Origin: Ceratodon purpureus | Taxonomy: Eukaryota > Streptophyta > Bryopsida > Pseudoditrichales > Ditrichaceae | Assembly (NCBI GenBank): GCA_014871385.1 | Contig: CM026426.1 | Coordinates: 23,711,437 to 23,775,436 of the forward strand | DNA length: 64,000 nt | Reading direction: 5' to 3' | Part shown: in pieces, positions 9,338 to 19,649 of the stretch | Layout of the letters: each line of letters starts with the position of its first letter | Numbering within the stretch: the stretch's first letter is position 1 | Made by a program: the position numbers and the translations under genes | The notes under the pieces: model-generated | Seen by the model: the letters and a program-made list of their open reading frames with translations, nothing else | Told to the model about the DNA's origin: nothing | Databases searched by the model: none

Positions 9338-12300
9338 ATGGAACCGGTTGAAGCGGTTGAACCGGTTGAAGTGGTTGCTCCGGCTAGAGCCATTCCGAGA
9401 CTCGGTATGAGAGAGTAGGCACCATGGTTCACAGTCAAGCTCAAGGAAGGGTCACTGTCAATTAAAGAAGCCCAATGTGTGTATTGCAAGATAAAGCTTT
9501 CGTACGTGAAGTCTAGGTGCCTTCAGCATTATGAATGGGACAAGCCCAATCTCTCGAGGGTTTGCTAAAAGGCACCTACCGTAGTGAAGAGGAAGTTTCA
9601 GTTTTGCGGTGGGAAGATTCCCGGCCCTTTGACACAGGAAGAGATGGATGGTATGAGGCCAACGTACCCCGCGTCAGTTCAACGTCCGTGTTCGAGTGCT
9701 TCCACACACGGCACTCTGTACGGTGGATCCGATCCCTCGTACAATGATACCGAAGAGGACCGAAATGTCTCCAGTGCTACACCTAGTAGGGCCGGTTTAA
9801 ATACCACTAGGAGCTTGCGGCAACAGGACATGAGTGAAGCACTCCAGATCTCCAAGCGAAAGGAACTGGACATGTTGTGGTCATCCTTCTTTTACGAAGC
9901 CAACGTCGCATTCAACGTGGCCAAGCACCTAGCATTTATTAAGGCGGTGAGCACAACCGCGGCTGCCGGATTTAACTACGGTCCTCCTTCCTATGACGCG
10001 ATGCAAACAACGCACATCAAGGAAAAAAAGAAGTTAATCAAGGCAAAGATTGATGTACGTACGAAAACCTTGACCGAGTTATATGGGGCTACCATTTGCT
10101 CTGATGGTTGGGATAATGTGAATCGCTGACCCTTGATGAATGTCATGCTAGTATGTCCGGCAGGCGATGTATTTCTTGGGTCTGTTGATACGACTGGCGA
10201 GAAGAAGTCAATGGGATACATTGCGGGGGAGATGAAGAAGTATATTCGAGAAATTGGCCCTCAGAATGTTGTCCAGATTTGTACGGACAATGCAGCCAAC
10301 ATGCTTGGCCCCATGGATAATATCCTAGAGGAGTATCCTCACATGTACAAGTAGGGATGTCGTGCCCATATTCTAGATCTTCTTATGGAGGACTGGGGCA
10401 AGGAACGCTTTGTGAAGGATTTGGTCGCCAAGGCTAAACACGTGTGTCATTATATTCGAAGACATCATGTTCCCATGGCCCTTTTCCGCAAATTTGAACC
10501 GAAGTTGTCCTTGGTGGTTCCCGCTGAAACCAGATTTGCTTGTAACTATCTGATGATAGCGCGCCTTATGGAGGTTAAATTTGCTTTGGAGCAAGTGGTC
10601 ATGGCAGCGGAGTGGTTCGAGTATGTCGACGGTTTATTCAACCAAACCGAGGGGGTGCGTAATCATGTACGCGCAAGCGTAGTGCGTCAAACAATTCGTG
10701 ACGATGGGTTCTGGCATCAGTGTCACAACTTCACGCACCTAGTGAAACCAGCCCTAGTAGCTCTCAGAACCTTCGATGGAAGCCAGCCGGCAATGGGCAA
10801 GGCATGGATTACAATGAGCAACCTAAAGGATCACGTGTACAATCTCCGAGGATCCCCTTGCTTTTTCCCACCTGTCATGGCAACAAGGATGGAGCTGCGG
10901 TTCGACCGTAGATGGGACATGATGCATACCGATCTTCATTATGCCGCGGCGCTCTTGAACCCTTGAGTTAGAACGCATAAGGGCTTACAAGTCATAGGAG
11001 AAGCGAAGGCGGCTCTCAATCGGGTGTTTCGTCAGGTGGGTGGCCAAATGGGAATTCCATTTGGCGATCTTATGAAAGAGATGATCGAGTTCGACGAGGG
11101 ACGTGGCCCTTACAGCCCCGAAGTGACCATCGATATCAGAGGTTTGAATCTGGAACCCCATCAATGGTGGCAGAGGATTGGAGGGGGACCATTGGCAGTC
11201 ATTGCGAAGCGCATTTTATCTCAGGTCTGCTCCGCCTCATCGTGTGAACGGAATTGGAGCATGTATTCGTTTGTCCACAACAAGGTACGCAACCGCCTGG
11301 GGTTGGAGAAGTCTGAGGCCTTGGTGTACATTTATACGAATAGCAGACTCCTCCGCGAACGCCCAAAGCCCAACCCCCTCAGATGGTACGAGAACAATGC
11401 ATGGTCAGAGGAGTCAGATCCGGAGAGAGATCCAAGCGAAGAAGAAGGAGATGACGACAATCATTACATACCAGTTGACCACGCAGGCAGTGGGGATGAT
11501 GATGTCTGGGGACATGATAACGTCGACGTTAACACGAATGGGCAAAACGACGGTAATGGCAACGGACGCGGTGACGCTAACCGCAACAATCCTCGTGACC
11601 GCAACAACCAGGATGATAACGGTGATGCGTACGACTTCAACAATGAACCAGAATATAACCAGGGAAACCCGGACATGAACATCTATGGAGACGAATTACC
11701 CACACTCCCGGTATTTGATGAAGTGGCTAATGCAGAAGGAAGAGGCGCTCGTGACGAAAGAGATGCTATTCCAGTCCAATTCAATCCAGAGAACAATGAC
11801 GGGGTTGCAGATGATTCATCCAGCGAGGACCATCTTGGCAACGATATCCATGCTGGCGATGATGACGAGGACAGTGACGAAGGGGGTGATGGAAGACATG
11901 GACGGGCTGTAGATGGACCTCATTGGACCGGCCTCGTTAGTGGGGAGGGCAACTGGGGAACCGTTCCGGCACAAGGAGACTCAAGCTTGCTTCAAGAGAT
12001 TCCTCCTGCTGAGGAGAGAAGGACCGTTCACGCAATCCCCGCACGGACTGTGCCTCCATTGCAACCCACTGATATGGGGGGTAACGAACCAGATACAATC
12101 GTGGATGGAGGCCTGGCTCGGACACCCACGGGTTCATTGGGCGCAAAAATAGCTCTACTCCTTAGATCATTTGCATCGGCGAGGCCTCCACTCAATCGAG
12201 CTGGTGGTAGTCGGCATGGTGCCTCCACCGCGAACCAAGTCACCGTGGCGCCAGCTATAGACGACGCCGTACAGAATGTTGCCCAGCGTGGTGCGAAGAA

Positions 12301-12671
12301 GTCCACAGAGATGGCGATAGGGGTGAAGGGTACCCTGTATAGAATGGAAGGGGATCAGGTCCGGTTCTTTTGCTTCAGTGTACCCTGTATAGAATGTGAA
12401 GCGCCTAGTAAGTGCTAGAGATGGCAATACAGGTGAAGTCTCCATGCAAGTGCGCAATATTACATCAGAGGTGGAAGGAGAGGTACGAGCTCCAGTGGTC
12501 GGTGATCCTGAGGATGAAGGTGACGACGATCGCTCAGACGAGGAAGACCCGGAGTGCGATGAGGCGCCTAATGACGAAGATGTGATAATCCGGCACGAGT
12601 TGGGGCCCACTTTGGCTCGGAAAAGACAATCTCCACGCAAGAAGAAGCCTCGCAAAGCAAGGAGAGTCTAG
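9338..12671 (+). pseudogene. hAT-1: decayed hAT-superfamily transposase (BED-like finger, DUF659, hATC dimerisation domain)
   Basis: One reading frame runs from ATG 9338 to 12418, then shifts once and continues to TAG 12669-12671. Order: a Val/Glu-rich start, a BED-like finger (AQCVYCKIKL ... CLQHY, about 9440-9535), then a DUF659-type core with ICSDGWDN (about 10095-10120) and ICTDNAANML (about 10275). Next come DWGKERFVKDL, RWDMMHTDLHYA and the hATC dimerisation block (WWQRIGGGPLAVIAKRI, SCERNWSMYSFVHNKVRNRL, about 11160-11345), then a long Asp/Asn-rich acidic tail. In-frame stops are TAG 9416, TAA 9566, TGA 10127, TAG 10352, TGA 10964 and TAG 12416. Where hAT-2 can be aligned, the stop at 10127 sits opposite Arg and that at 10352 opposite Gln, as expected from C-to-T decay. 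The short duplicate TACCCTGTATAGAATG (about 12330 and 12380) marks a local duplication at the frame shift. The protein would excise and reinsert the element but cannot be made intact. Confidence 0.9.
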
Positions 12672-13002
12672 ACTGTGGTCACTTTTTTAGCGCATGAAGT
12701 AGCAGTAAATCTAACCATAAAATCTACCGGCTAAAAACCCAAAAACAATATTATGTTATTCTTAATGTTTTTTTTTTTTTTTTTATGGTAGCACCTTCTT
12801 ATAACGTAGACTTATACAGTAACTTCGAGACAACCTAGTTCATTATCTCACACTCGAAGGAATTGTATGGTTGAGCTCTGTATTATATTTTGAGCGCTAA
12901 AAGCGGTTAATATATTTCCATTGAGTAATTTCGCAGTGATTCTTTTTTGTATTCTGTTCAATATACGAGTATACCGTACCTGAACCTGTATGTAATGCTG
13001 CA
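12672..13002 (+). other. 3' flank of hAT-1, no gene
   Basis: AT-rich with a poly-T run of about 16 at 12768. It holds no supported ORF and ends at the G-rich array. Confidence 0.5.
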
Positions 13003-13375
13003 TATCCGGGCGCGTGCACGGGGACCGGCGCATACAGGAAGGCGGGCGGGTGCACGGAGTCGGGCGCGTGCGAGGAGACGGACACGTGCACGGTCACGGG
13101 CGCGTGAAGCGTGCCCGCGCGTACAGATAACCGGCGCGCGCAAGGTTACGGGCGTGAGCACGCGGGCACGGGCGCCTGCGGCGTTGGGCGCGCCCGGTGT
13201 GAGCTGACAGGCGCGCATGCGAGCACGAGCGCGCACACGCGGGCACTGGCGCGGGCAGTCTCCCCGGGAGCGTGCGAACGCCGTGGACGGGCGCGTGCGG
13301 ACGGGCGCATGCGGACAGGCGCGTGTGGAGGCCCTGTACGCCCGCGTGTATGCGCTTACGGGCGCGATCATACGA
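13003..13375 (-). repeat. GC-rich, G-strand-biased minisatellite, mirror of the 8694-9075 array
   Basis: It is built from CGGGCGCGTGCACGG-type units on +. Read on the minus strand it gives GATCGCGCCCGT and CGCGCCCG variants like those in the left array. The two arrays flank hAT-1 in opposite orientation, as terminal or subterminal regions of a DNA transposon would, although an ORF start at 13561 also has this array upstream. Confidence 0.75.
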
Positions 13376-13560
13376 GGGGATCCTAAAAGGCGCTCCTTAA
13401 CCCTTATTTTCTACTTTTCAAAGTCTCCTCTTCCAGGTGGCTCCTTGTCCAAGCTCGTGACTCCACGTGCTCTGCTTGGAACTGCAGGAAGTGGGAGCAA
13501 TCAGATTGGGTGGGGGGGAACTTTTGTGTTTTTTTTTGTGTCCAGTTCATTATTCCAACT

Positions 13561-13848
13561 ATGTCGGTCTCTCGTGGATCCTAGAAACGTCTCGCCTACT
13601 TAGATCTTGATGCTCTTGTAGATGAGGTGGTGGCAACCTCCACAACACCATCTCATACAGGCTCAAACCCGTCATCGAGCTCATCGGGAAAGAAGAACCG
13701 AAAACGAGCGAATGACAAGGACCGGTACTACCCACCTCAGCGGTACCAGGACTTTGTTCGAGAGCTAACATTGGAGTGGTACGGATGTCGGAAACGGGAG
13801 ATGATCGGATTTCAGGTGTGGGCCCATGTATCAAGCAAGCTATTCTAG
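13561..13848 (+). pseudogene. Start of an unrecognised element gene, broken
   Basis: ATG 13561 opens a 95-codon frame with a TAG at 13582-13584, eight codons in. It then has a Ser-rich linker, a basic stretch (SGKKNRKRANDKDR) and YYPPQRYQDFVRELTLEWYG, ending at TAG 13846-13848. About 50 bp upstream is GATTGGGTGGGGGGGAACTT, similar to TTGGTTTGGGTGGGGGGAATG about 125 bp upstream of hAT-1. I do not recognise the protein. It abuts, tail to tail, the relic on the minus strand that begins at about 13850, which suggests a junction between two elements. Confidence 0.35.
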
Positions 13849-13849
13849 C

Positions 13850-14591
13850 CGCTAGCGTCTTCCGGTTTAGGTATTGCAGCTTAATCACACCAGGGTGATC
13901 AACTGGACATGACATTGCCTTGATAGAGCGTTGATCGCAACTTGTCTTGAAGTCAGTCACCTTCATGGTCTTCTCTGCAAAATGAAGCCACTCCGTGAGG
14001 AAACATGCCTCTGCAATTTGCACCCTTTGCACGATTATAAACGAACCCTGAAAATTATTTTTGTCTATGGGGATGGCGTAAGAATCCTTCGGTAGCCACC
14101 TTAGACCGTTTTTGTCCCGAAAAGCGATGTCGTCGGCCAAAGCTCTCCCGACAAACTTCGGCAGTGTAGTCCTTCCCTTCAGTAGACGGCGGACACGGGT
14201 CGGACAGTGCCGATGTCCACAATACCGTAGGTAGTGGTTTAGGTGGCGGTACGATTTCCATGGCGGGTGCTTGTACTCCACTAGATCTTCCCGAGCTCGC
14301 TGGACCAGCCCTAGTGCCTTGGCTGCCGATGTTTTCCGCGGCGTGGCTCCCTATCGTGCCGTGTCGCCTCCCAGATCCATGGGTTGCACGAGAGCCGTGA
14401 CTCCAGGAACCATGGCCTCCCCGCGTTCCCCGCGCTCCCTGCAAGTGGCCTCCTTCGAGGTTTTCCATCGGGGTGAATTCTTGATTAAACCTGGTTCTCT
14501 CCCCGCCACGCCCCCCGCCCACCCCGAGTGCTCCAGTGGGGCTCCTGTCGGAGCGCCATTCCTGATGTATGCGTCCACTCTCGTTTGCCAT
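13850..14591 (-). pseudogene. Element-like ORF with a kinase-N-lobe-like segment, frameshifted
   Basis: The frame starts at ATG 14591 (MANESGRIHQEW...), 231 bp after a TATA box. The first ~120 residues are Gly/Ser/Arg-rich low complexity (GGGRGGERTRF; HGSWSHGSRATHGSGRRHGT). Near 14170 the sensible reading moves to another frame (LPKFVGRALADDIAFRDKNG), so there is at least one indel. That frame continues with FQGSFIIVQRVQI, FAEKTMKVTDFKT and HPGVIKLQYLN. This order is reminiscent of a protein-kinase N-lobe: glycine-loop-like segment, Lys-containing strand, then an H-P-x-I-x-x-L step. The match is by eye and there is no C-lobe, because sequence similarity stops at about 13850. If it is a kinase-like domain it is truncated and dead. 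Confidence 0.4.
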
Positions 14592-14821
14592 GGTTCCCTG
14601 GAAAAGAAGAAACAGAACAATCAGCAATTGGTTTTTGGGTAGGCAAGTCAGTTCAGAACCTTGAAATAAATTAGCAAGGGTTCGTCTTTGAAATCGGTTC
14701 CGTGCTCTACTGACCCTCCGGACCCGCGCAGTGCAGCTGTCCTGACGGACGCATCAGAGTCTTGGGTCCCAACGAGAGGCCTAGAGAGGATGGGAAAGTG
14801 AGCGGAAAATAAAGGGACACC

Positions 14822-14829
14822 TTTATATA
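14822..14829 (-). promoter_or_regulatory. TATA box of the kinase-like ORF
   Basis: On the minus strand CTCCTATATAAAGGTG contains TATATAAA, about 231 bp before the ATG at 14591. Confidence 0.55.
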
Positions 14830-14879
14830 GGAGACGAGGAAGATCGTTGATCTGGGACGATAACTGATTGCTTGGCGAT

Positions 14880-15192
14880 CACCCTTGGAAGGGATCGGTC
14901 GGGTGGCAAACGTAGGATCTAGGCCTGTGAGCGATTTAGGGTTAGCGAGTTGGTCGGATCGCACAGTTGGACTTGGCTGACTGTGAATGCGGACAAGGCG
15001 GGTCATCGGACGGGGAGGTTGCTATGTCCGCTAGGGCTCACGATCTTATGATGCGAGCAGACGGGTCGATCGGTGATTGCACCACGCGTACTCGGACGCA
15101 TGGGCGGACTCGCACTCGGACGCATGGACGGACTCGGACTCGGACGCATAGGCGGACTCGGACTCGGACGCATGCGCGGACTGAAGGGATGA
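14880..15192. repeat. TCGGA/TCCGA-motif-rich flank with a 24-bp tandem repeat
   Basis: Between 14890 and 15090 the motifs GATCGGTCGG, GGTCGGATCG, ATCGGACGGG and GTCGATCGG recur. From 15094 a 24-bp unit (GGACGCATGGGCGGACTCGC plus ACTC) repeats about 3.6 times (15094, 15118, 15142, 15166), each unit carrying GGACTCGGACTCGGACG-type steps. The Arg-Thr-His repeats in the open frame across it are an artefact. This looks like a subterminal repeat region of a DNA transposon. Confidence 0.65.
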
Positions 15193-15388
15193 TACTGCTC
15201 AGATGGCATATATCCTGTCTTACACGTTGGTGACTCTAGGTAAGTCTTCAGGAAAAGAAAAAGCCGAATGAAGTTATCTTTATGCAATGGTTACTATACT
15301 TATGAAACAAAATAAAACATTGTTCATGGTTATCATTCTATACAGTTCTAGGAGTTTATCTCACTCCGAATCGTCCAACTGCACTATA

Positions 15389-18300
15389 TCACCTGATCCG
15401 GACGCTGCACCACCATGGCCAGGTTGCGTTGGGCCCTAGGTTGGCAGAATCGGCGGTGTCGGGACTCAGGAGGGAGGTGCCCACTAGCTTGGGTTCGTGG
15501 CACTCGAACGGCGTCGCGCTCCTTGGTGTGGCCCCTGAAGTTCCTGAAGTCGAAGCACCACTCGATAACACGCGTCGACGACATACAAGAACCTTTGGCT
15601 TGGGCCTCGGTCCTTTCTTATCCAGCCACTTCTTGGTAGCGGGGAGAATTTTGCATAACAATTCAGCGAGAATCTGTAGCCGCATCGTGTGGTAACCCTA
15701 TTCGTAAATCATCTCGTTCGTACTGTTAGCATCCCTATTCCAATTCGGAAATCTTGCCAATACGTCTGAAGGTGTCGCAGGCAATCTTTGTGAATTCACT
15801 GGATTTGGATTGTCCCCTGGGTCCAGCTGGCCCTTTGCACGGTCGTAGTAATGTTTGCAAGCCTAATAAAAGTATTGCCTGACTCCATCATCGACAGACT
15901 TCCCTAGGTACAACAAATCGGCCGCTTGCATAATGGTCTTCGGCCTCTTTAGCAAGTCCGAAGGCTCAAATCGGTACCACATCTCGAACTGCAACATGTG
16001 TAGTTGCCAGACCCACTCCATTGGTTTTTCCTTCAAATCCCCGAGCCGGAATGTCCTTGTGGAACTCTCTTGGATCGTATGCCCAGCCCCTGGGAATGAA
16101 ATCCCTCAATCCGAATGTCAAGTAGAGGCGAGGATGGAGAGGGGCTGAGGAGATTGGACACGCACGTCTTCTTATCATCATCGGGATTAAACAATATCAG
16201 TGAAATCCATGTTTGCACGTCCCCAGTTGATAGCATCCCTCCGGGCCAAAAGGATTAAAGCACATGATGCATTGGGATCCGTCACTTGTCATTTCGTGCG
16301 GGACGGGCCAAGTCAGCGCCGTCAGCTCTTCGGGCGTCTTGCCCATCCCCCATTGCTGATCCCGCTTCGATTGATGATCCACCTCAGCAATATTCTTCCA
16401 CTGAATGCTGCCCATGCCGGACCGCATCACCGGACTGTCCTCCCATTTTGGAGGGTACATCGTCTGTAAAGGCCGCCAAGAGGTGAGGAGCAAGTGTCGC
16501 AATCGTCCATTCTCCGTCCACTCTTTCTGAATTGCCTCGAATTCTTTCTCGTACTGAAGTCGCCTCGCTAATGCAAGGATAGCGATCAGGTACATATCCT
16601 CCGTTTTTTGGAGCGCACCCAGGAGTAATGCCTTCTGCTCGTGAGTTAATGACTCGGACAAGCCCTCGATTGGATCATCGTTGGCACCACCTTCATTCAC
16701 AGCGCCAGTGGCCTTCCCAAGCTGTGTAACCTCCTCTAGTAGTCGCAGGTTCTCTGTCTCCAATTCCACCACCTTGGCATTGTTTGCTTCTTTCTCCGCC
16801 TCTGCCTCCGCACGTATCAAGTTGTCGCTCGTCTGGGCGACTTCCCGGAGCTCGTTTAGTTCTTCTTGCGTTTTCTTTGCCAAAGCTATTGCGTCCGAAG
16901 CCTTCTTCTTATGATCTTCCATTTTGGACTCCATTGACAAGATGATCACTCCTTGCTTCGATGAATTCTTCTTCTCCTCCTCTAGTTGGCGAGACAGTCT
17001 CCGACATTCGTCTTCCATTGCCTTCGCACGTATCTCGGATTCCTCTAGTCGGACACCCCGCTCCGTGGATCTGGCTTCCGCCGCTGTTGCTCGTTTTCCC
17101 GCATCTTCGAGTCGGACGCTCATCTCCCTCGATTCCGTTTCCAACGCCAAAATGCGTTCTTCAGCGTCCCTGAGTTGGCCATTTAACTGCGTGGTCAGGT
17201 CCTCGGCCGATTTTGCTGCGTACATAGAGGCTTTCATATCCTTTTCCCATGCATTAGCCCGTGCCTCTGCTCTCTCAGCGGATCTCAACGCCTCGTCCCT
17301 TTCTCGCATCAACTCTGTGTCCGGCGTTCCTGCGATCTGGTCCCCGCTGTCGGACACGCGAAGAGCCTCTATCTTCAGTTCCAAACCACCTATTGTTGCT
17401 TGTAATTCGTGAACGTCCGCGTCATGTTTGGCAAAAACTTCCTCTAGAAGTCGCCGCATTACCGGGTCTGAACCCAATACAACATTTGCTGCACCTCTCG
17501 GCTGAGGAGGATCGTGATGGGCAGTGCTAGTTGTCGCACCTTGTCCGAATAACCCGTGTTCCGACCCGGGCATCCACCAATCCCGTGTGGTTGTCACAGC
17601 GATTCTCCCACCGAATCTGTGGTCCGACCCACCTAAACCCTTGTTCGACGCACCCAAACCCTCGTCCGACCTACCTAAACCCGGGTCCGCATTCCCAATC
17701 CCATTGTGCGCCATGTCAAGGTATATGTCAGCTCCTGAAAAAGAGGCTACTATCGCGTTGACGACTTCTTCCAATCCGACCATAGCCACATCTGGCCCGG
17801 AACTCTCTTCACCTGCCTCGGATGGCCCCCATGCCGATCCCGTCCCATCGTTCCTCCCATCCCTCGCATGGGATGCAGTTGCCGCGCCCGACCCTTCTCC
17901 CGCACTCCCGCCAATGATGGGGTCCGACCCACTTCCCTGCCAACCGGATCCGAGCATGCCAGCCATCTGATCCTCGTACGTGGCATTCTGTATTGTGCGT
18001 TGCCGTGGTCTTCCGGCCCTCGACGGTTCCCTGTCTGTCGGTATCGGACCCCCTCGATCATCAACGAGGGAAGGATTACGCTTGAACCATTCGGGCACAT
18101 CTATATAAGGTATGTGCATCGGCTTCTTCAATGTCAATGTCTCTCCTAGACCTCCGAAAGAGGAGCCTGGAGTCTTTAAGGTAGACCAGTCGACCTTCTT
18201 CTTCAACACATGCTCGGCATACATCAGGGAAAGAATAGCCTTCGGGATCTCGTTCTTGGGCCACTTCGATTCATTGGAAATTGCCCGAAGAATGCAAAGG

Positions 18301-18632
18301 AATCTCCACTTCACGTCCACGTCTGTGAAGGATGCGTATTTCGCGTTCTTCGACTTACTATGTTGTGCGTGCGAACTATCTGGCCAAAGCCGATCGAAAT
18401 GAGGAAAGTCGACAAAATGCATAGTCGTCGCACAGTCCCAAGGCTCTGGCACTTCCTCCCAGCCATCACCAGCCAGTAGAGCTCGATTGTGGAAAACGTC
18501 CAGCTGCAAATCCAGTTCTTTGCGGGCTTTCTTCCCGAAACCACTGGGGGACTGCGATCCGCCGGCGGACTCATCTCCGCCCGGTCTGCTCGGCCTCAAT
18601 CTAGAGGGAGTGCCCGATCCCCCGGTGGACAT
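15389..18632 (-). pseudogene. Long element-like gene: coiled-coil protein with RING-like finger, mildly decayed
   Basis: ATG 18632 opens 811 codons to TGA 16197-16199. Residues about 35-185 are globular (DLQLDVFHNRALLAGDGWEE; VKWRFLCILRAISNESKWPK; YIDVPEWFKRNP). Residues about 225-350 are Gly/Ser/Asp-rich low complexity. Residues about 400-640 form a long Glu/Arg/Ala coiled coil, followed by a Trp-containing segment (WPVPHEM). The end is a RING-like finger: CIMC, GTCKHGFH, and after the stop YC and ACPIS. The last Cys of the usual C-P-x-C is Ser. The stop lies inside the finger (FH-stop-YC). The same frame continues (HPRLYLTFGLRDFIPRGWAYD), shifts once near 16045, then runs on (MEWVWQLHMLQFEMWYRFEP) through two further TAG stops to 15389. 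I do not recognise the family. A ubiquitin-ligase-like or chromatin role for the finger would be a guess. Confidence 0.6.
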
Positions 18633-18928
18633 CCTCGTGCTGCGAACTTTGGACCTGCTCGCAGTATCTTGGTAAGCTCCTGATACCAGTACTCTTAAAC
18701 CCTAAACGGACACTTCGCATATGCTGGGTTCCGGGGAAAAAATTAACATTAAGTATATAATGTGACAAAGCACACGAATAGGGTCAATTTAGTACTTACA
18801 GAATATTAAGGTCGTACAAGGACCTTACGCTCACCCCGCACCCCGCGCGCCCGCACACTCAGAGAGAGGCAAGCGGTTTGGGCGCAAAAGTTGAGAAGTG
18901 TGGAGAACGAATGTGCGTCAGTACTTGC

Positions 18929-18936
18929 CTTTTATA
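18929..18936 (-). promoter_or_regulatory. TATA box of the coiled-coil/RING-like gene
   Basis: On the minus strand CTCGTATAAAAGGC contains TATAAAAG, about 300 bp before ATG 18632. Confidence 0.65.
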
Positions 18937-19039
18937 CGAGTCCCCCTCTCCGTCCCGCACCCGCCCGACCCACTGCCCATCCTGCTCTTGCCCCTTCGCA
19001 TTACATGCTCCCTTCCACATTCTGCGCTCCCTGTCAAGT

Positions 19040-19265
19040 GCACAACGTTCCCTTTCCATTCGAGGGCGGGTCGGACCATAAATCCGACGTCCAGTCCGAC
19101 TACTAATCCGCATTCCGATTCAAAATTGTCAGTTCGGCTTGCAGTCCGCAGTCCGCGCTACAATCCGGATTGTAGTCCGCTGTATCGCCGAGATGCGCGA
19201 ACGTTCCGGAGTGAAGCCGTGACTAGCGACCTCGTCCGACCTCGTCCGTCGTATCGCCCTTTCAA
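19040..19265. repeat. TCCGA-motif cluster upstream of the coiled-coil/RING-like gene
   Basis: About fifteen TCCG steps occur in some 220 bp (GTCGGACC, ATCCGACG, GTCCGACT, ATCCGCAT, AGTCCGCAGTCCGCG, AATCCGGATTG, GTCCGACCTCGTCCG). Dense short direct and inverted copies of one motif are typical of subterminal transposase-binding regions of hAT and CACTA elements. Here it may mark an element end. Confidence 0.55.
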
Positions 19266-19479
19266 GCTTTGGTGCTCTCCAATTATCACGCCATCCGGGA
19301 CAGGGTTCCGCTGCGTCAGTCCGGCCTGTTTTTTTATCGATTAAAGCTTTCCTTATTATTTTTTCATTATTTTTCTTCGCTGTTTTTTGCGCCAAAGAGC
19401 AAACTTCATCTCAAAGACCTGATTGAGGTCCTCGTCGGACGACTTTTCACATAGAAGATAGGATACTGGAGCATTGTAC

Positions 19480-19649
19480 ATGTACAAAACTATCACCAGT
19501 TCGGAGGTATTCCTTAAGCTTAGAGTTCCAGATCACAATGAGGATGAGTTCGAATTGCAAGGATGTGTCCGATCGGGTGTAACACCAGGAAATAAAGGCA
19601 TTCTAAACGAGGAGCTCCCGGCCATGCTACGAGACAATGCGGAAATCAG
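19480..19649 (+). CDS. Possible first exon of an unrecognised gene
   Basis: From ATG 19480 a frame of 56 codons (MYKTITSSEVFLKLRVPDHN ... LPAMLRDNAEI) runs to a perfect donor, ATCAG/GTGAGT, at 19649/19650. The protein is of ordinary mixed composition. No partner exon is visible downstream, where the sequence becomes AT-rich and repetitive. It could be an orphaned captured exon or chance. Confidence 0.25.

Noticed and set aside
12947-13603. Arg/Ala/Gly-rich ORFs on both strands
   Set aside because: Same cause, from the mirror GC-rich array.
16200-18683. Plus-strand ORFs of up to 162 codons opposite the coiled-coil/RING-like gene
   Set aside because: Ser/Ala-rich antisense shadows of a Glu/Arg-rich coiled coil.
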